Source: Conchocele bisecta
Taxonomy: Eukaryota > Mollusca > Bivalvia > Lucinida > Thyasiridae
Direction of reading: 5' to 3'
NCBI GenBank assembly: GCA_029237695.1
Contig: JAQRGA010000044.1
Coordinates: 1-64,000, forward strand
Length of the DNA: 64,000 nucleotides
Shown here piece after piece: positions 11,953-23,400 of the stretch. The translations under genes were made by a program, and so were the position numbers. How positions within the stretch are numbered: position 1 is the first letter of the stretch; every line of letters begins with the position of its first letter. The notes under the pieces are model-generated. The model was given only the letters and a program-made list of their open reading frames with translations, ran no database searches and was not told the DNA's origin.

Positions 11953-12512
11953 TCAGTTTCACGAAACCTGCCCAAATTTTACGGCCATATAGACAATGCA
12001 GAAACATTATTTTTTCGATAATATTAACTTTTATCAAAATTTAAGAAGGTGCCATCTTTCTTTTCGTGAAATATGGTCAAATATTTATTTTACTACGAAC
12101 AATTGATTTGTCTATGGGAATTTAATATGGGGGGACAAGGACGTGGAGGAGCTAGCTGTGGGAGGAGTAAAACAAGAAAGATTTTGGAAATTGACTCCGA
12201 AACCTGGCTAGATAACTTGGACATGATCTAACTAAGAAAACAAAAGATACAGTTTGAAAATCGGTCCACTATTTCTGAAATTAGAAAAAAAATCCCCATG
12301 TTAAATTACCACGAGTGAAGATGTCTGTGGGGATTTTACATGGTGAAATTCTTTTTTTCGTAATAAAAACAATATTGGACAAAATTTCACGAAATTAAAA
12401 AAATAAAAATTCATAAATTTTCATAAAATTTAATAGTATTGAAACAAAATTAGTTTTTGCATTGTACATGTATATATAGCAGTAAAATTTGGGCATGTGT
12501 CGTGAAACAGTA
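11953..12512 (+). mobile_element. Family D palindromic element, copy 2
   Basis: Same architecture as 9421-9982, with diverged terminal bases. Confidence 0.8.
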
Positions 12513-12547
12513 CTTCTTCAAAGCCGGGTTGGAGGACCAAACCAGGT

Positions 12548-12760
12548 TTTAACCCTTTCGCCCCTAAGTAACTGGAATGTATTTTGATATGTCAATTTTG
12601 TAATCAATCCAATCGTCACAAATTAATTTCTGACTAGTCCATTTATGAAAAGGCGGCGGTGTTTTCATTCTCAAAAATAAGAAAATTACTTGGAAAACGT
12701 GCAGATCCTGATGAGACGGCGCGTCATCTGGGTCTACACTTCTTGCCAATATCACTACAT
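12548..12760 (-). repeat. Family K element, partial
   Basis: It begins TTAACCCTTTCGCCCCTAAG and carries CAGATCCTGATGAGACGG. It is a partial, inverted relative of the full copy at 12950-13189. Confidence 0.65.
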
Positions 12761-12949
12761 GTATAATACTACTGACCTGTGGTGTTGAAATGACTCAACT
12801 TTAACCCTTTGAACCCGAAACCTGCTATATCGGTTTATGCAATTTTTTATTCGACTCCCGGGCCATGGATTATCTCCCCCTTTTCGACTTGAATTTTCCA
12901 ATTTTGGCCTGTAACTCGTAAAACATATAAACTGCAATAGCTACATACC

Positions 12950-13189
12950 TTTACCCTTTGAACCCGAAAGCCCGCTATATCGGTTTATGCAAACAGTGCA
13001 GATCCAGATGAGCCGCTCGTAACGAGCCGTCTTATCAGGATCTGCACTGTTTGGAAGTAATTTTCATATTTTTGAGAAAAACAAATACCCCCTTTTTATA
13101 AATGGAATAGTCTGAAAATCATTTTGCGATGATTGGATTGGTTGCAAAATTCGCAGCCCATTCAGTTACTTAGGGTTGAAAGGGTTAAA
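12950..13189 (+). repeat. Family K element, full; half copy just upstream
   Basis: It starts TTTACCCTTTGAACCC and ends AAGGGTTGAAAGGGTTAAA. An internal hairpin is AGATGAGCC...GGCTC type (12999-13045). A partial duplicate of the left end lies at about 12800-12850. Copies occur at 38625-38872 and, interrupted, at 44406-45688. Confidence 0.7.
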
Positions 13190-13254
13190 CTTTATCTATT
13201 TTACAACGTTTACAAACAAGCGCGACAGCACTTATACAAAATGCTTTCGTTGGC

Positions 13255-13470
13255 ACAGATGAAGGCGTAAGGGCGGTCATTAATATGGGAGGAAACCGGA
13301 GTACCCGGGGGAAACCCACTTGTCCGATATGGCGACCACCATACCATCTCACATACTGACTGCCCCGTCTGAGGATCGAACCAGGTGCCGGATTGGTGAG
13401 AAGCGCGCTCGTTACCGGTTGCGCTAACCGGACAACAAGGGTTTTAGGACCTATTGTGCATTTGGCTTGC
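13255..13470 (-). mobile_element. tRNA-headed SINE
   Basis: Reverse complement shows a tRNA-like head with an A-box-like GGTTAGCGCAACCGG and a B box GGTTCGATCCTC, followed by a body containing CCCCCGGGTACTCCGG and TTTCCTCCCAT. Pol III box spacing and the body motif fit an invertebrate SINE. No poly(A) or target duplication could be fixed. Confidence 0.7.
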
Positions 13471-13602
13471 CACACGACAAAGTGTGATTCAATTAATTAT
13501 GTCATATTCTGAAGAACGCATATTTCTGACCTATGTCCCAGAATCTGACCTATGTCCCAGAAATTGGCAACTTTTAAAAAGTTACCCCACCAACCAATAT
13601 CA

Positions 13603-14290
13603 ATAGGCAATACATATGAGACACGCCATGTTAGTTTGCACCTTCGTAATTTCATTAAATACGTTTACAAAATGTACAATATTTTTCATAAATAAAGTCA
13701 AAAGTTGACATAATTTACAGAGTACATGCATGGTCTCTGACAATGTTGTCAGATGTTGACACCATTTACTGACAATATTAGAGAATAGTAGGTTAGTGCC
13801 GTGAATGGGAAAAAATATCCGGTAAGGCTGAAGAATTTCTTTATTTCTCATCAGAAGTATATGTTGTGACCACTCATTTGAACCGTCTCGCCGAGACGGT
13901 TCAAATGAGTGGTCACAACATATACTTTGGTTCAGAAATAAGGAAAATAGATAGAGAATAGTAGGTTAGTGCCGTGAATGGGAAAAAATATCTGGCAAGG
14001 CTCAGGAAACGGGATGGGCGAGGCTCTGCCGAGCACATCCCGTTTCTGTGCCGCGCCAGATATTTTTTCCCATTCACGGCACTAACCTACTATTCTATTT
14101 ATCCCGTCAACACCTACAAATTGCTGTAAAATGCAAAAATAGTATTGAGTGGATATCAAAAATGTTTCACGGCACTGTGTTTCACGGCACATACGCACTG
14201 TGTTGACGGGATAATTTAAATTATGTAAACGTATTTCATGAAATTATGCAGATGTCCGAAAGTACAAAATCACATGGCGTGTCTCAATTA
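13603..14290. repeat. Family T inverted arms interrupted by the family A composite
   Basis: The left arm (ATGAGACACGCCATG ... CATTAAATACGTTTAC, 13615-13680) is mirrored by ACGTATTTCATGAAATTATG ... ATGGCGTGTCTCA at 14228-14288. Related arms are at 58920-59330. The A composite at 13779-14213 inserted between them. Confidence 0.65.
13779..14213 (+). mobile_element. Composite family A-B-A element
   Basis: About 45 bases of the A left end (13779-13825) run directly into palindrome B (about 13830-13950, centre CCGTCTCGCCGAGACGG), which runs into a complete A copy (about 13952-14213). The same arrangement with the same junctions recurs at 63692-64000. Confidence 0.85.
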
Positions 14291-14357
14291 GGGTAGGGTA
14301 ACGTTTTGAACGAGCAATGACCAAGGCCAAGGTCCGACTCTTTTAGTTGTGATTTTA

Positions 14358-14869
14358 AAGGTACATGCCCACTCAGTAGGCACAAACTGTTCTTTATAGG
14401 AGTTAAATAAGTGTATAAGTGTGTCACTATTCCACCAGTTCTAAATAATACGAGTGCCCGCTATATAGATATAATCATTTAGTAAAATTGATTTTACTAA
14501 TAGTGACTCGTGGTGGTATCATGCTATTTTCATATGCAAATGAGGCATGATAAGTTTTAATTATTTATATTAATTAAATGTGTCACCTGAAAAAAACAAT
14601 ATTTTCGACAGATTATAAAGTATGATCACTGCACATCAAAAAATAAATACAGAGAATATATAGTAATCATGTCCGTGAACAATTTAAGGAAACACGGTTA
14701 TCGCCCCTGAAATCAGTGTGAAAATTAACGTCGGACATACAATGTATAATAATGTCAATCAATACGTGGGGTAATAGTCAATGAATGTTTATTTTGCCAG
14801 AAAATGTCTCAGATGATGTCTCTGATATAAAGAACATGTTGTGCCTACTGAGTGGGCATGCACCTTTAA
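14358..14869. mobile_element. Family R inverted-repeat element, copy 1
   Basis: Ends AAAGGTACATGCCCACTCAG and CTGAGTGGGCATGCACCTTT form long inverted termini. The interior has inverted TGTCACTATTCCACCAG-type sequence. No transposase. Copies are at 40958-41452, 52277-52993 and 63624-63690. Confidence 0.8.
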
Positions 14870-14874
14870 TACCA

Positions 14875-15093
14875 GGGGCCCGTTTCACTAAATTTCGTAC
14901 GAATAAAATGTTCGTAAGAGCAAAATTATTTCACATTAACAATGTTTTCTTGTAAATCATTATTGTATTTTCATTTATTGAGCATATGCAGCCTATGTTC
15001 AATACATGTACATCCATCAATTGAAATTCACAGACGATCCTAAATTTACACTTGCGAACATTTTATTCGTGCGAAGTTTCGTGAAACGGGCCG
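14875..15093. repeat. Family C palindromic element
   Basis: Ends GGGGCCCGTTTCACTAAA and TTTCGTGAAACGGGCC. The centre is slightly shortened. It abuts family R. Confidence 0.75.
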
Positions 15094-15404
15094 CTGTTTC
15101 CTGTATAATTTATGCACCACCGCCTGCGTTAGTCTTGCCAATATTTGAATTCGTTTTTATTTCGAAATACTTGGATATTGTGTTTGAAATCACGAAACTT
15201 GATTGGCTGAGCATGAGCTGTGCTACAGCTCAGGATCAGTCAATCAAACTGCCCGATTGCCAGTGGAAATTGCCAATAGATGGTCAGAGACGTTGGAATC
15301 TGGGCACGATTAACACAGGCGGCGGTGTATGATGTAGTAACCATGGTAACATGTTGAATGTATAAGAAATAGTACAGCATATATATTATATTGAATTAAT
15401 TAAA
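15094..15404. other. No gene or repeat recognised
   Basis: No supportable coding frame or repeat is seen here. Confidence 0.4.
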
Positions 15405-15905
15405 TGCTGTATACTATAGTGAAACCTCTCTAAATAGAATATTAGTATAGTGTCATGAACGTGAATACATATCTGTCGAGGCTGAGAAATCAGGATGGGC
15501 GAGGCTTGCCGAGCACATCCTGATTTCGAGCCGAGTCAGATATTTATTCACGTTCATGACACTATAATAATATTCTATTTATCCCGTTAACCACATCAAA
15601 GTTGTTCAAATGTCTCTAAAAATGCATTTGTGGCCTCATAAGTTCGTCTTCTGAAGCGACAAGATTATCGTGTGACGTCATTCACATAATGACGTAACGT
15701 CATACATAATGACGTATCTACTAGACGTGAACGAGAAAAAATACACGTACCTGCTTTTCACGTCTAGTAGCGACATAGTTGACGGGATAAAACTGTGTAC
15801 TATGCGATCACGAATAGACATTATCACCGGAGATAAATGACTAAGAAATTCATCAAAAATAAGATCATTTGGTGTCCGGTTTAGTACGGTTCCACTGTAT
15901 GAAAA
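15405..15905. repeat. Family U (pogo-like ends) carrying a diverged family A element
   Basis: It begins TATAGTGAAACCTCTCTAA and ends GGTTCCACTGTATG, like the CAGTGAAACCTC termini of pogo-type elements. A relative lies at 59530-59740. The interior (15434-15791) is the diverged A4 element. Confidence 0.5.
15434..15791 (+). mobile_element. Diverged family A element (A4) with co-altered stem
   Basis: It retains the ATTTATCCCGTTAACC...GTTGACGGGATAA part. Its first stem has changed on both arms together: AGTGTCATGAACGTGAA on the left pairs with TTCACGTTCATGACACT on the right, against TGCCGTGAATGGG in other copies. Confidence 0.75.
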
Positions 15906-16312
15906 TATCACAATAAAAATAGTTCACAACTGCATTATAGTCCAGGGGCAAATGTACATTATGGGACCCGATGTTTTTATGAACTTGAATGTATAAGGTT
16001 TCCAAATAACCGGATGCCATTTTTTCAAATCATGTTCAAGGTCATTTCAAGGTCATTGAACTTCATGCATGTTTGGTGTCCGAATAGTGATATGTATAGG
16101 ATAATCTGTTCTAAGTTCTCATTGACCCGGTAATGGTATAAATTGCTCAGAAGATCGAACTAATAGCTATTATACATGCTGCTAGTAGAAACATATTAGT
16201 TTTGTCCACGCATGGCGGTCATATTTATTTGTTGACACGTAGAAGCGTACATTTATGTATATATACCTATCATTTTATATCATCTATATATCTATAAACA
16301 CTGATATCTATA
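15906..16312. other. No gene or repeat recognised
   Basis: Nothing supportable is seen here. Confidence 0.4.
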
Positions 16313-16852
16313 TAGCCCAAATTTTGCGGCTATATTAACAATGCAAAAACAATATTTCTTTCCATAATATTAAATTAAAGCAAAATTTAAGAATGAGCCT
16401 TCTTTTTATTTCGTGAAATTTGGTCCAATATTGATTGTATTGCGAAAAAACAATTTCTCCATGTTAAATCCCCATATACTCTGTGAAGATGTCTATGGGG
16501 ATTTAACATGGGGAAATTGTTTAGAATTTCAGAAATACCGACTGATTGTTAAAATTTAACTTTTGATTTCTTAGTTAGATCATATCCAAGCTATCTAACT
16601 AGGTTTCGGAGTCAATTTCCAAAACAAATAGTTTGTTCACTCCTCCCACAACTCCTCTACCTCTTTTTCCAAATGTTAAATTCCCATAGAGAAATCAATT
16701 TTTCGTAATAATACCAATATTTGGCAAAATTTCACCAAATAAAAAGAAGGCTCATTCTTAAATTTTCCTTTGATTTAATATTATAGAAAAAAATATTGTT
16801 TTTTAATTGTTTATATGGCCGTAAAATTTGGGCAGCTTTCGTGAAACAGACT
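16313..16852 (-). mobile_element. Family D palindromic element, copy 3 (inverted)
   Basis: Same family as 9421-9982 with the asymmetric GGTTTCGGAGTCAATTTCC segment on the right, so reversed. The left terminus is truncated at GCCCAAATTTTGC. Confidence 0.8.
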
Positions 16853-17319
16853 ATAATAAGAAGTATATTGATACCGTTTCGCACACTATCATCTTTAAGT
16901 TTATAAATGGCCACAAAACTGCCTTTTCATAAAAACAAAAGTATGTTAAGAACTAACTTTTGATGTACAATGTCATTATTTTACTTATTAATACCAAAGA
17001 ATCCAACATTTAGCCATTATTTAATATTGCCTTATATTACAATTACATTACGGTTATTATTTCAAGATGTTCTGGACGATAAAGCGATTTCCGCAGGATC
17101 AACCTGTGACAAAGCCACACACGTAGATATTTGGCTTAATTGAAACATGTACACACATTTTGGAATATTCTTTGAAATAATTGCCATTGTGGTTATAAGG
17201 ATTCGCTCATATGACTTGGTATTCAAATATATTAAATGGGTTTATAGTGTGCTCATGGGTATCCCATATCCGGGACTAATATCTGGGCTATACAAGACTA
17301 GCCATGTTTGACGGCCCAG
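16853..17319. other. No gene or repeat recognised
   Basis: Nothing supportable is seen here. Confidence 0.4.
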
Positions 17320-17624
17320 TAGCCTATTTCACCAACATTGCAAAGTATACTTTACTAGCAAAGTATACTTTGAGGGAGTAATCATTTATTTTTCCTGAAA
17401 TGTATTATTTCATATAGAACTAACAAATGCATATATTTCATGATTAAAAGTATGCAGAATTATTATACGGAATTTATTACATTATCACAGCCAAATTGGC
17501 TGTGATAATGTAATAAATTCAGTATAATAAAAATTAATAAATTTATCATAAAATTGAAAATTTCTCCCTCAAAGTATACTTTGCTACTAAAGTATACTTT
17601 GCAATGTTGATGAAATGGGCTACT
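17320..17624. mobile_element. Family E palindromic element, copy 2
   Basis: Near-identical to 10114-10420 across the full length, with matching ends. Confidence 0.85.
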
Positions 17625-19000
17625 GCTAATGTGCTGTATGAATGACGTGCTGTAGCAATTCTCATCGGTTTGTACTGGTACATGTAACTGCAAAAACATA
17701 ATACAAGTAGCTACAAATATATCTGCAATTCATTTCACATGTTTCCATCAGTTAAGTCTTCATATTCGTGTTAACCTGATACATACATTGCATAAGAAAG
17801 AGCATTCATTTCCGATAAAAAAATATTTGCATATCCTATGATAAGCTCATGTATATGCAGATGTCAGTGTGCGAGTTGAAACAGCGACTGGTTATTCTAA
17901 GTAAGTTAGTCATTGTAATAACTAAAGTTTCCTCATCTGGAAAGTCTCCAAACTAGGTTGCTTCTCTACATGCAATATTAGCACATGTTTTAAGCATATA
18001 CGTATTAAGTATACACCATGTAGACACTGGAAACCTCGAAAACAAGAAAACACATGCACTTGGGTGTACACTAAGTATGGTAGCGGGACAGCAGTAATCT
18101 AAATATTCAACGAGGCACTTAACCTATGGCGTATAGTTCATATTTATGAGTTTCTACTCTATATGTAACGAAATATGTCAGAATGCTCTGTATTTAGAGC
18201 GATAATAGTCTTCTTAACGACCATTGTTCTAGGATATCCGTCACAACGTTGAACGCGCGTATAAAGCTTATGCGTATATGCCATGTGCTACTCATGTCCA
18301 CTATAAGTCATAGTGCTTGCATTGTCATATTACGTGTATGTTTGTTATTACTACGGTGCTCAAGAGCCAGTATATCTTAGACAAGCAACTGCATCGAAAA
18401 CAAAATGTTTCCAATCGAACCTTGGATAAAACCTACATGTATACCCCGTCGAATGCCAGACAGACAATTGAATCGCACCGACATTTCTATACTGTCTCGG
18501 GAAGCCATGTTGTCTAATCGTGATGGGTTTTCCAAATGACGTCAATGCTAACATTATGATTGGATGATGTGCGTGGAGTGTCACGCGTAAGCGTCATGTT
18601 ACATTGACTGGTTACCAGCCGGACACCAGTTAATATGGTCAGCGAAGCTATGAAACGGTACCAGCTGACGCGGCATCTGGAAAGCCAAGGAAACAAATGT
18701 GTCCGGAGTCTTACGACTAGATTGACACGCAGAATTGTGTTGAACAAAATAATTCATAGCTCGAAAACTCGTTGACATAGCGCATCGGGGACTGTATCGT
18801 TGCGGATGGCTATCACTTACCTAACTTCTGCAATGGGCGACACTGCTATAAATCGGTTTACTGTTTCGGAAGAGTCCGTTGTCTCGAGGCCGTCCGAGTA
18901 CGGCATATTAAAAACATAGGGGACTTGGTAATGTGTTATAAGATGGAATAAAACAAAGTTAGCTCATTTGTTTCTCACTTAATGATGTTTTTATATTTAT
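17625..19000. other. Long stretch with no recognised gene or repeat
   Basis: Short frames exist around 18317-18747 but show no family resemblance or splice context. This lies downstream of the receptor's last exon and is left unassigned. Confidence 0.4.
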
Positions 19001-19048
19001 TTAATGTATGTACACAGGTATAGACAGACCTTGGTTCGTTACTTCAAC

Positions 19049-19192
19049 CTAAATCAGCTGCTCGTTCTCTCCGGGATTCCGTCTCCTACAGCAGTGCCTA
19101 CAATATCGTGGCACATTGTTCACGACCGTCCTATCGCACACACAGAAGATCACACATTTCCAAAAGCCCTGTCCAGCGCCGGAACTCTGCAA
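19049..19192 (-). pseudogene. Partial duplicate of the GPR157-like last exon
   Basis: On the minus strand this reads GAGQGFWKCVIFCVCDRTV and then a Cys-rich tail with NPGEN, ending in TAG at 19049-19051. It is clearly paralogous to residues of exon 3 (20074-20439) containing TAGQGFWNFVIFCVCDRTV. The frame is open with no internal stop. Homology stops at TGCAG (about 19192), where satellite foldback S2 begins, so TM6 and most of TM7's start are missing. It could be a dead duplicate or an alternative terminal segment; without TM6 a receptor using it would probably not work. Confidence 0.8.
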
Positions 19193-19316
19193 CGAATTGT
19201 TATATCGTGGGAACGAATTTTTAATTCCAGGGAACGAATTTTAAATTGAGGGAACGATTGTTATTTCGTGGGAACGAATTAATAAAAGAAATCCATGTCC
19301 CCTGCTGGGCTCCGTA
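19193..19316. mobile_element. Satellite foldback S2, right half (ends CTCCGTA)
   Basis: Words of the type CGTGGGAACGAATT and GAGGGAACGA run into ATGTCCCCTGCTGGGCTCCGTA. This is the right half of the element seen whole at 42902-43201. The left half is absent. Confidence 0.75.
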
Positions 19317-19324
19317 AATTCCGT

Positions 19325-19457
19325 CCTTTTTTGTGTGGAATATTATACCAGTATAGACTTTTGACGAGGTGTACACGAGATTTACGGACCTGAGAAAAGT
19401 CATATTCACCTAGGCCGAAGGTCCGTAAAACTCGTGTACACCGACTCAAAAGACAAT
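19325..19457. repeat. Family J palindrome
   Basis: GTGTACACGAGATTTACGG on the left is inverted on the right (CCGTAAAACTCGTGTACAC), ending AAAAGACAAT. A second copy is at 20927-21038. Confidence 0.7.
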
Positions 19458-19560
19458 AATTATTTTAGCATATGACTTATGGTTTTGTCGTCTGCTGTTG
19501 TTTTACAGTTTGCCTTCTTTCTAAAAGTAAACAGGGGTTGACAACAGTTTAGAATCATTT

Positions 19561-19828
19561 TTTATCCCGTCAACACAGTGCGCATGTGCCGTGAAACACG
19601 GTGTCGTGAAACATTTTTGATATCCAGTCAATACTATTTTTGAATTTTACAGCCATTTGTAGGTGTTGACGGGATAAATAGAATAGTAGGTTAGTGCCGT
19701 GAATGGGAAAACATATCTGGCGCGGCACGGAAACGGGATGTGCTCGGCAGAGCCTCGCCCATCCCGTTTCCTGAGCCTTGCCAGATATTTGTTCCCATTC
19801 ACGGCACTAACCTACTATTCTCTATATT
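19561..19828 (-). mobile_element. Family A element (inverted) that cut a family I copy
   Basis: It begins TTTATCCCGTCAACACAG and ends CTACTATTCTCTA. The preceding 19488-19560 (TCGTCTGCTGTTG...AACAGTTTAGAATCATT) is the left half of a family I palindrome, whose right half is missing at the junction. Confidence 0.8.
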
Positions 19829-19849
19829 CAATTCAGCAATGTAAGGGTT

Positions 19850-20055
19850 ACAGAGGTATATCAGAATTTTTGGAAATAATGCTATAAAAAATAAAAACGT
19901 GTTTTCATCATGGCCCTGTGTAAAGTGGTTTAATTGAAGATATATGACGATACTAGGACTTCTGGGTTGTTTCTATTTTCACCCATATACATTTAGGTAC
20001 ATGTACATACATAGAAAATATAGAGAATCTGATACTTATCTACCGATATCGTTCC
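19850..20055. repeat. Family M element, partial
   Basis: It shares GTGTTTTCATCATGGCCCTG and GAAGATATATGACGATACTAG with the full copy at 43203-44007. It stops about 20 bases from the stop codon of the receptor's last exon, so it forms part of its 3' flank. Confidence 0.65.
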
Positions 20056-20073
20056 AAATTGAAACATTTTCCG

Positions 20074-20439
20074 CTACATAACCGTTGTTTCATTTTGAAT
20101 CAGACGGTCCGTCTCTCCGGGATTCAGTCTCGTACAGCAGTGACTACAATATCGTCGCACATTGTTCCTCACCGTCCTATCGCACACACAGAAGATCACA
20201 AAGTTCCAAAAGCCTTGTCCAGCGGTGCAGACACACTGCAGAATCAAAAGTATTGTGAGGATCGTCCTCCACTCCTTCCCGCTATGGTAAGCGTCTGGCT
20301 TGAATAAAATGATGACAAAGCGGATGGTTCCCCACATCTTGATGAGATAGAGAACCAGCCAAACGTACATGAAGTTCTTGTCTTCGTTCCGCAGGGTTAC
20401 CTCCACTTGATGGAGTCCTGCTCGGTGGTGGTGCCTGTA
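20074..20439 (-). CDS. GPR157-like: GPR157-like exon 3 (TM6, TM7, C-tail)
   Basis: Acceptor CCCATTACAG|TAC at 20440/20439, phase 0, matching exon 2. It encodes NFMYVWLVLYLIKMWGTIRF (TM6), TM7 with GQGFWNFVIFCVCD, and a short Cys-rich tail ending TTVM then TAG at 20076-20074. The end of a family F element lies about 16 bases upstream of the acceptor AG. Confidence 0.9.
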   Translation of the reverse strand, partial: YRHHHRAGLHQVEVTLRNEDKNFMYVWLVLYLIKMWGTIRFVIILFKPDAYHSGKEWRTILTILLILQCVCTAGQGFWNFVIFCVCDRTVRNNVRRYCSHCCTRLNPGETDRLIQNETTVM

Positions 20440-23400
20440 CTGTAATGGGAATTATTATAGGAATGAATGGCATTTTTGTGGAATTTATCGGGGTATAAAC
20501 TTCCAAGTTTATATCCCCGATAAATTTCACAAAAAGGCCATTCATTCCTTATAATTCCAACATTTGAAATAAATTCATCAAGAAAATGTGTTTATTTTCC
20601 GTTTTCTTAAGAATTATTTTAACTGCGCCTCACGGTGACGGAACGTAGTTCGGCGTGGGAGTTTACTGGGATATACATTTTGGACAGAGACTTTCTACGA
20701 GCCAATCAAATGTTAGGGAATTGTGTAAATATTTTTGTGCTGGAATTATTACATGACTGACAATTTCAACCAATGAAATGTCCAATATCTTGTCACATGA
20801 TTGTGGACATAAATAATATTCACCATATGCAATCACGCAATCTATGCATGAGGCAATTCGTGAGTTATTATATCATATACGTTCTCATTGCTGTAATATA
20901 GGTCATATAATAAAATAAGTATTGTCTTTTGAGTCGGTGTACACGAGATTTACGGACCTTCGAAAAGTCATATCCACTATGAATATGACTTTCCTCAGGT
21001 ACGTAAATCTCGTGTACACCTTCTCAAAAGACAATCAAATTACTGCAACTGTTAGAATTACCTCCAGTTTGGTAATATGAAGTGTTTACTGTACAAAGAA
21101 AAGGGACCTGTTATATGGAATATTAACACTTACTACGCTGAATTAAATTTTATCGTCTGCTGTAAATGTTTTATTTTCAATATTTCTCGATAAAATCCTG
21201 TTTTGGCAGCGCATGAGAATCGTCTCCACTGGAGACGATTCTCATGTGCTGCCAAAACAGGTTCTTTGCTAAGAATTAAGGCAAAAATGAAAAACAACAG
21301 ACGACAATTTTCGTCTCCCGCGTAGTGAGGGTTAACAATGCTTTTATTGCTAGGATTAAAACTATTTTTCTCTGTGGAGATTTTCAATTAGATGCGAAAA
21401 TAGTCAATATCGTCTGCTCACTGAAACGTCATGGATGGCTATAAGTTTTCTGCTATTTGGAGGCTGAAGCCATGCGATAAACTCGTTTCCCTTTGATATG
21501 AGATTTATGAAACTCGTCGCTAGAGGCTCGGTGCATAAATTGTGCGTGACTAGTTTCATAAATCGCATATCAAATGATAACTCGTTTGAGATCCTCTATA
21601 TATGAAACATCACATCAGAGTCGAAATACCAGCATTTTAGTCAGATAAATGAGGGCAAAGGTATGGAAGTGTCATGGTGCCAGATGCTGAAATATTTTTA
21701 AGTTATAAGTAGGAGATAGTATCTCCTAATTAGGACTTATTATCTCCGAATTAGGAGTTAATATCTCCTAAATAAGACTTACTATCTCCTAATAAGGACT
21801 TAGTATCTACTAATAAGGACTTAGTATCTCCAAATTATGAGTTAATATCTCCAACAGTAAGATTTAATATTTCCTAATAAGGACTTAGTATCTCCAAATT
21901 AGGAGTTACTTTCTCCAACTGTAAGACTTACATTTGCTAATAAGGACTTAGTATCTCCAAATTAGGAGTTACTATCTCCAACTGTAAGACTTACTATTTC
22001 CTAATAAGGACTTAGTATCTCCAAATTAGGAGTTACAATCTCCAACTGTAAGACTTACTATTTCCTAATAAGGACTTAGTATCTCCTAATAAAGAATTAG
22101 TATTGCCTAATAAGTACTTAGTATCTTCTCATTAGGACTTAGTATCTCAAAATTAGGAATTACTATCACTTACGTAAAACTTGATATCTCCTAATAAGGA
22201 CTTAGTATCTCCAAATTATGAGTTACCATCTCCAACTGTAAGACTTACTACTTCCTAACAAGGACTCCAAATTATGGACTTACGTAAGACTTGATATCTC
22301 CTAATAAGGATTTAGTATCTCCTAATTACGAGTTAGTATCTCCAAATTACGAGTTCGTATCTCCAGATTAGGACTTAATATCTCCTAATTAGGACTTAGT
22401 ATATCATTATTAGTATCTCCTAATTAGGATTTAGTATCTCCTAATTAGGATTTACTATTTCTTAATTTGACTTTAGGAGATAAAAATATTTGAGCATCGG
22501 ACAAATCGTGAACAATTTGATATACACTGTTTCAAATTGTAATGTAGCATTAAGCTCAAATATTGTTGAAACAGAGATCGTTCGTGCTATTAATAGCCTT
22601 AACAATGATATAATAATAATAAGGCGTGTTCCGTACAGAAATGCGCGTCGGTTACTAGACGAAAAATGCGTCTATAATGATAGCTTTAAGTAGAACTGAG
22701 TGGTAACTCGTCAGGAAACCGGTGCATTATTCAATGTCGACATTTCCTGCCGGCGCGGGGTGCAGCACCAGCGATATTAGGCGCTGGGCGTACCAGCATA
22801 AAATAGAGGATATTCATATTTGTCCAACGAATATGACATATATGTTCATCGAGTGGTGTGAAATGTCCATATTTCACGAGTGCCTAACGAGATGAACATA
22901 TATGTCATATTATTTGCAAAATTATGAATATTCTATTTATTATATACCGCTCCATGGAAATTAGTAGTTTTTTAGACTGTATACGGTAATGGAAGTATTT
23001 GCAGCCTATTTGCGCTGTTTTACTGCCGATGCGCGTTATGAATATAGATTATATAGTCGTATTTTCACTGGAAGTTGTTTATTTCATCGATGAGAACATA
23101 TGACTTTTATTTACATCGTATAACTATGTATTTCCTGGGTAGGTATATAATAAATAGGTGTTTTTTTGTACCATCTTTGCGCACCAAAGATTTGTGTTAC
23201 TAAAGTTATTAGAAACATATACTATATATATACTGAAGTGAAAAAGAAACGTTACATGCGGTTAATGATGATTTTATTAAAAAACTAGTTGTCACAATGG
23301 CACACACATGTTGGCGTGTTTAAACAATTAATTTACGCATGAGATGCCAAACTGTCATAACGATATATCAATAAATGGCTGCATATGGAGTGGCTATGTA

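Noticed and set aside
17080..17115. TTTCCGCAGGATCAACCTGTGAC, resembling the 3' end of small-subunit rRNA
   Set aside because: Only a short, mismatched resemblance with no flanking rRNA sequence; likely chance.
18317..18747. Three short overlapping frames on both strands
   Set aside because: No family motif, no splice context and no codon signal; left unassigned.
21668..22497. CRISPR-like array in the TCTCCTAATTAGGA region
   Set aside because: Units are degenerate with no spacers, in a eukaryotic intron; it is a satellite foldback.
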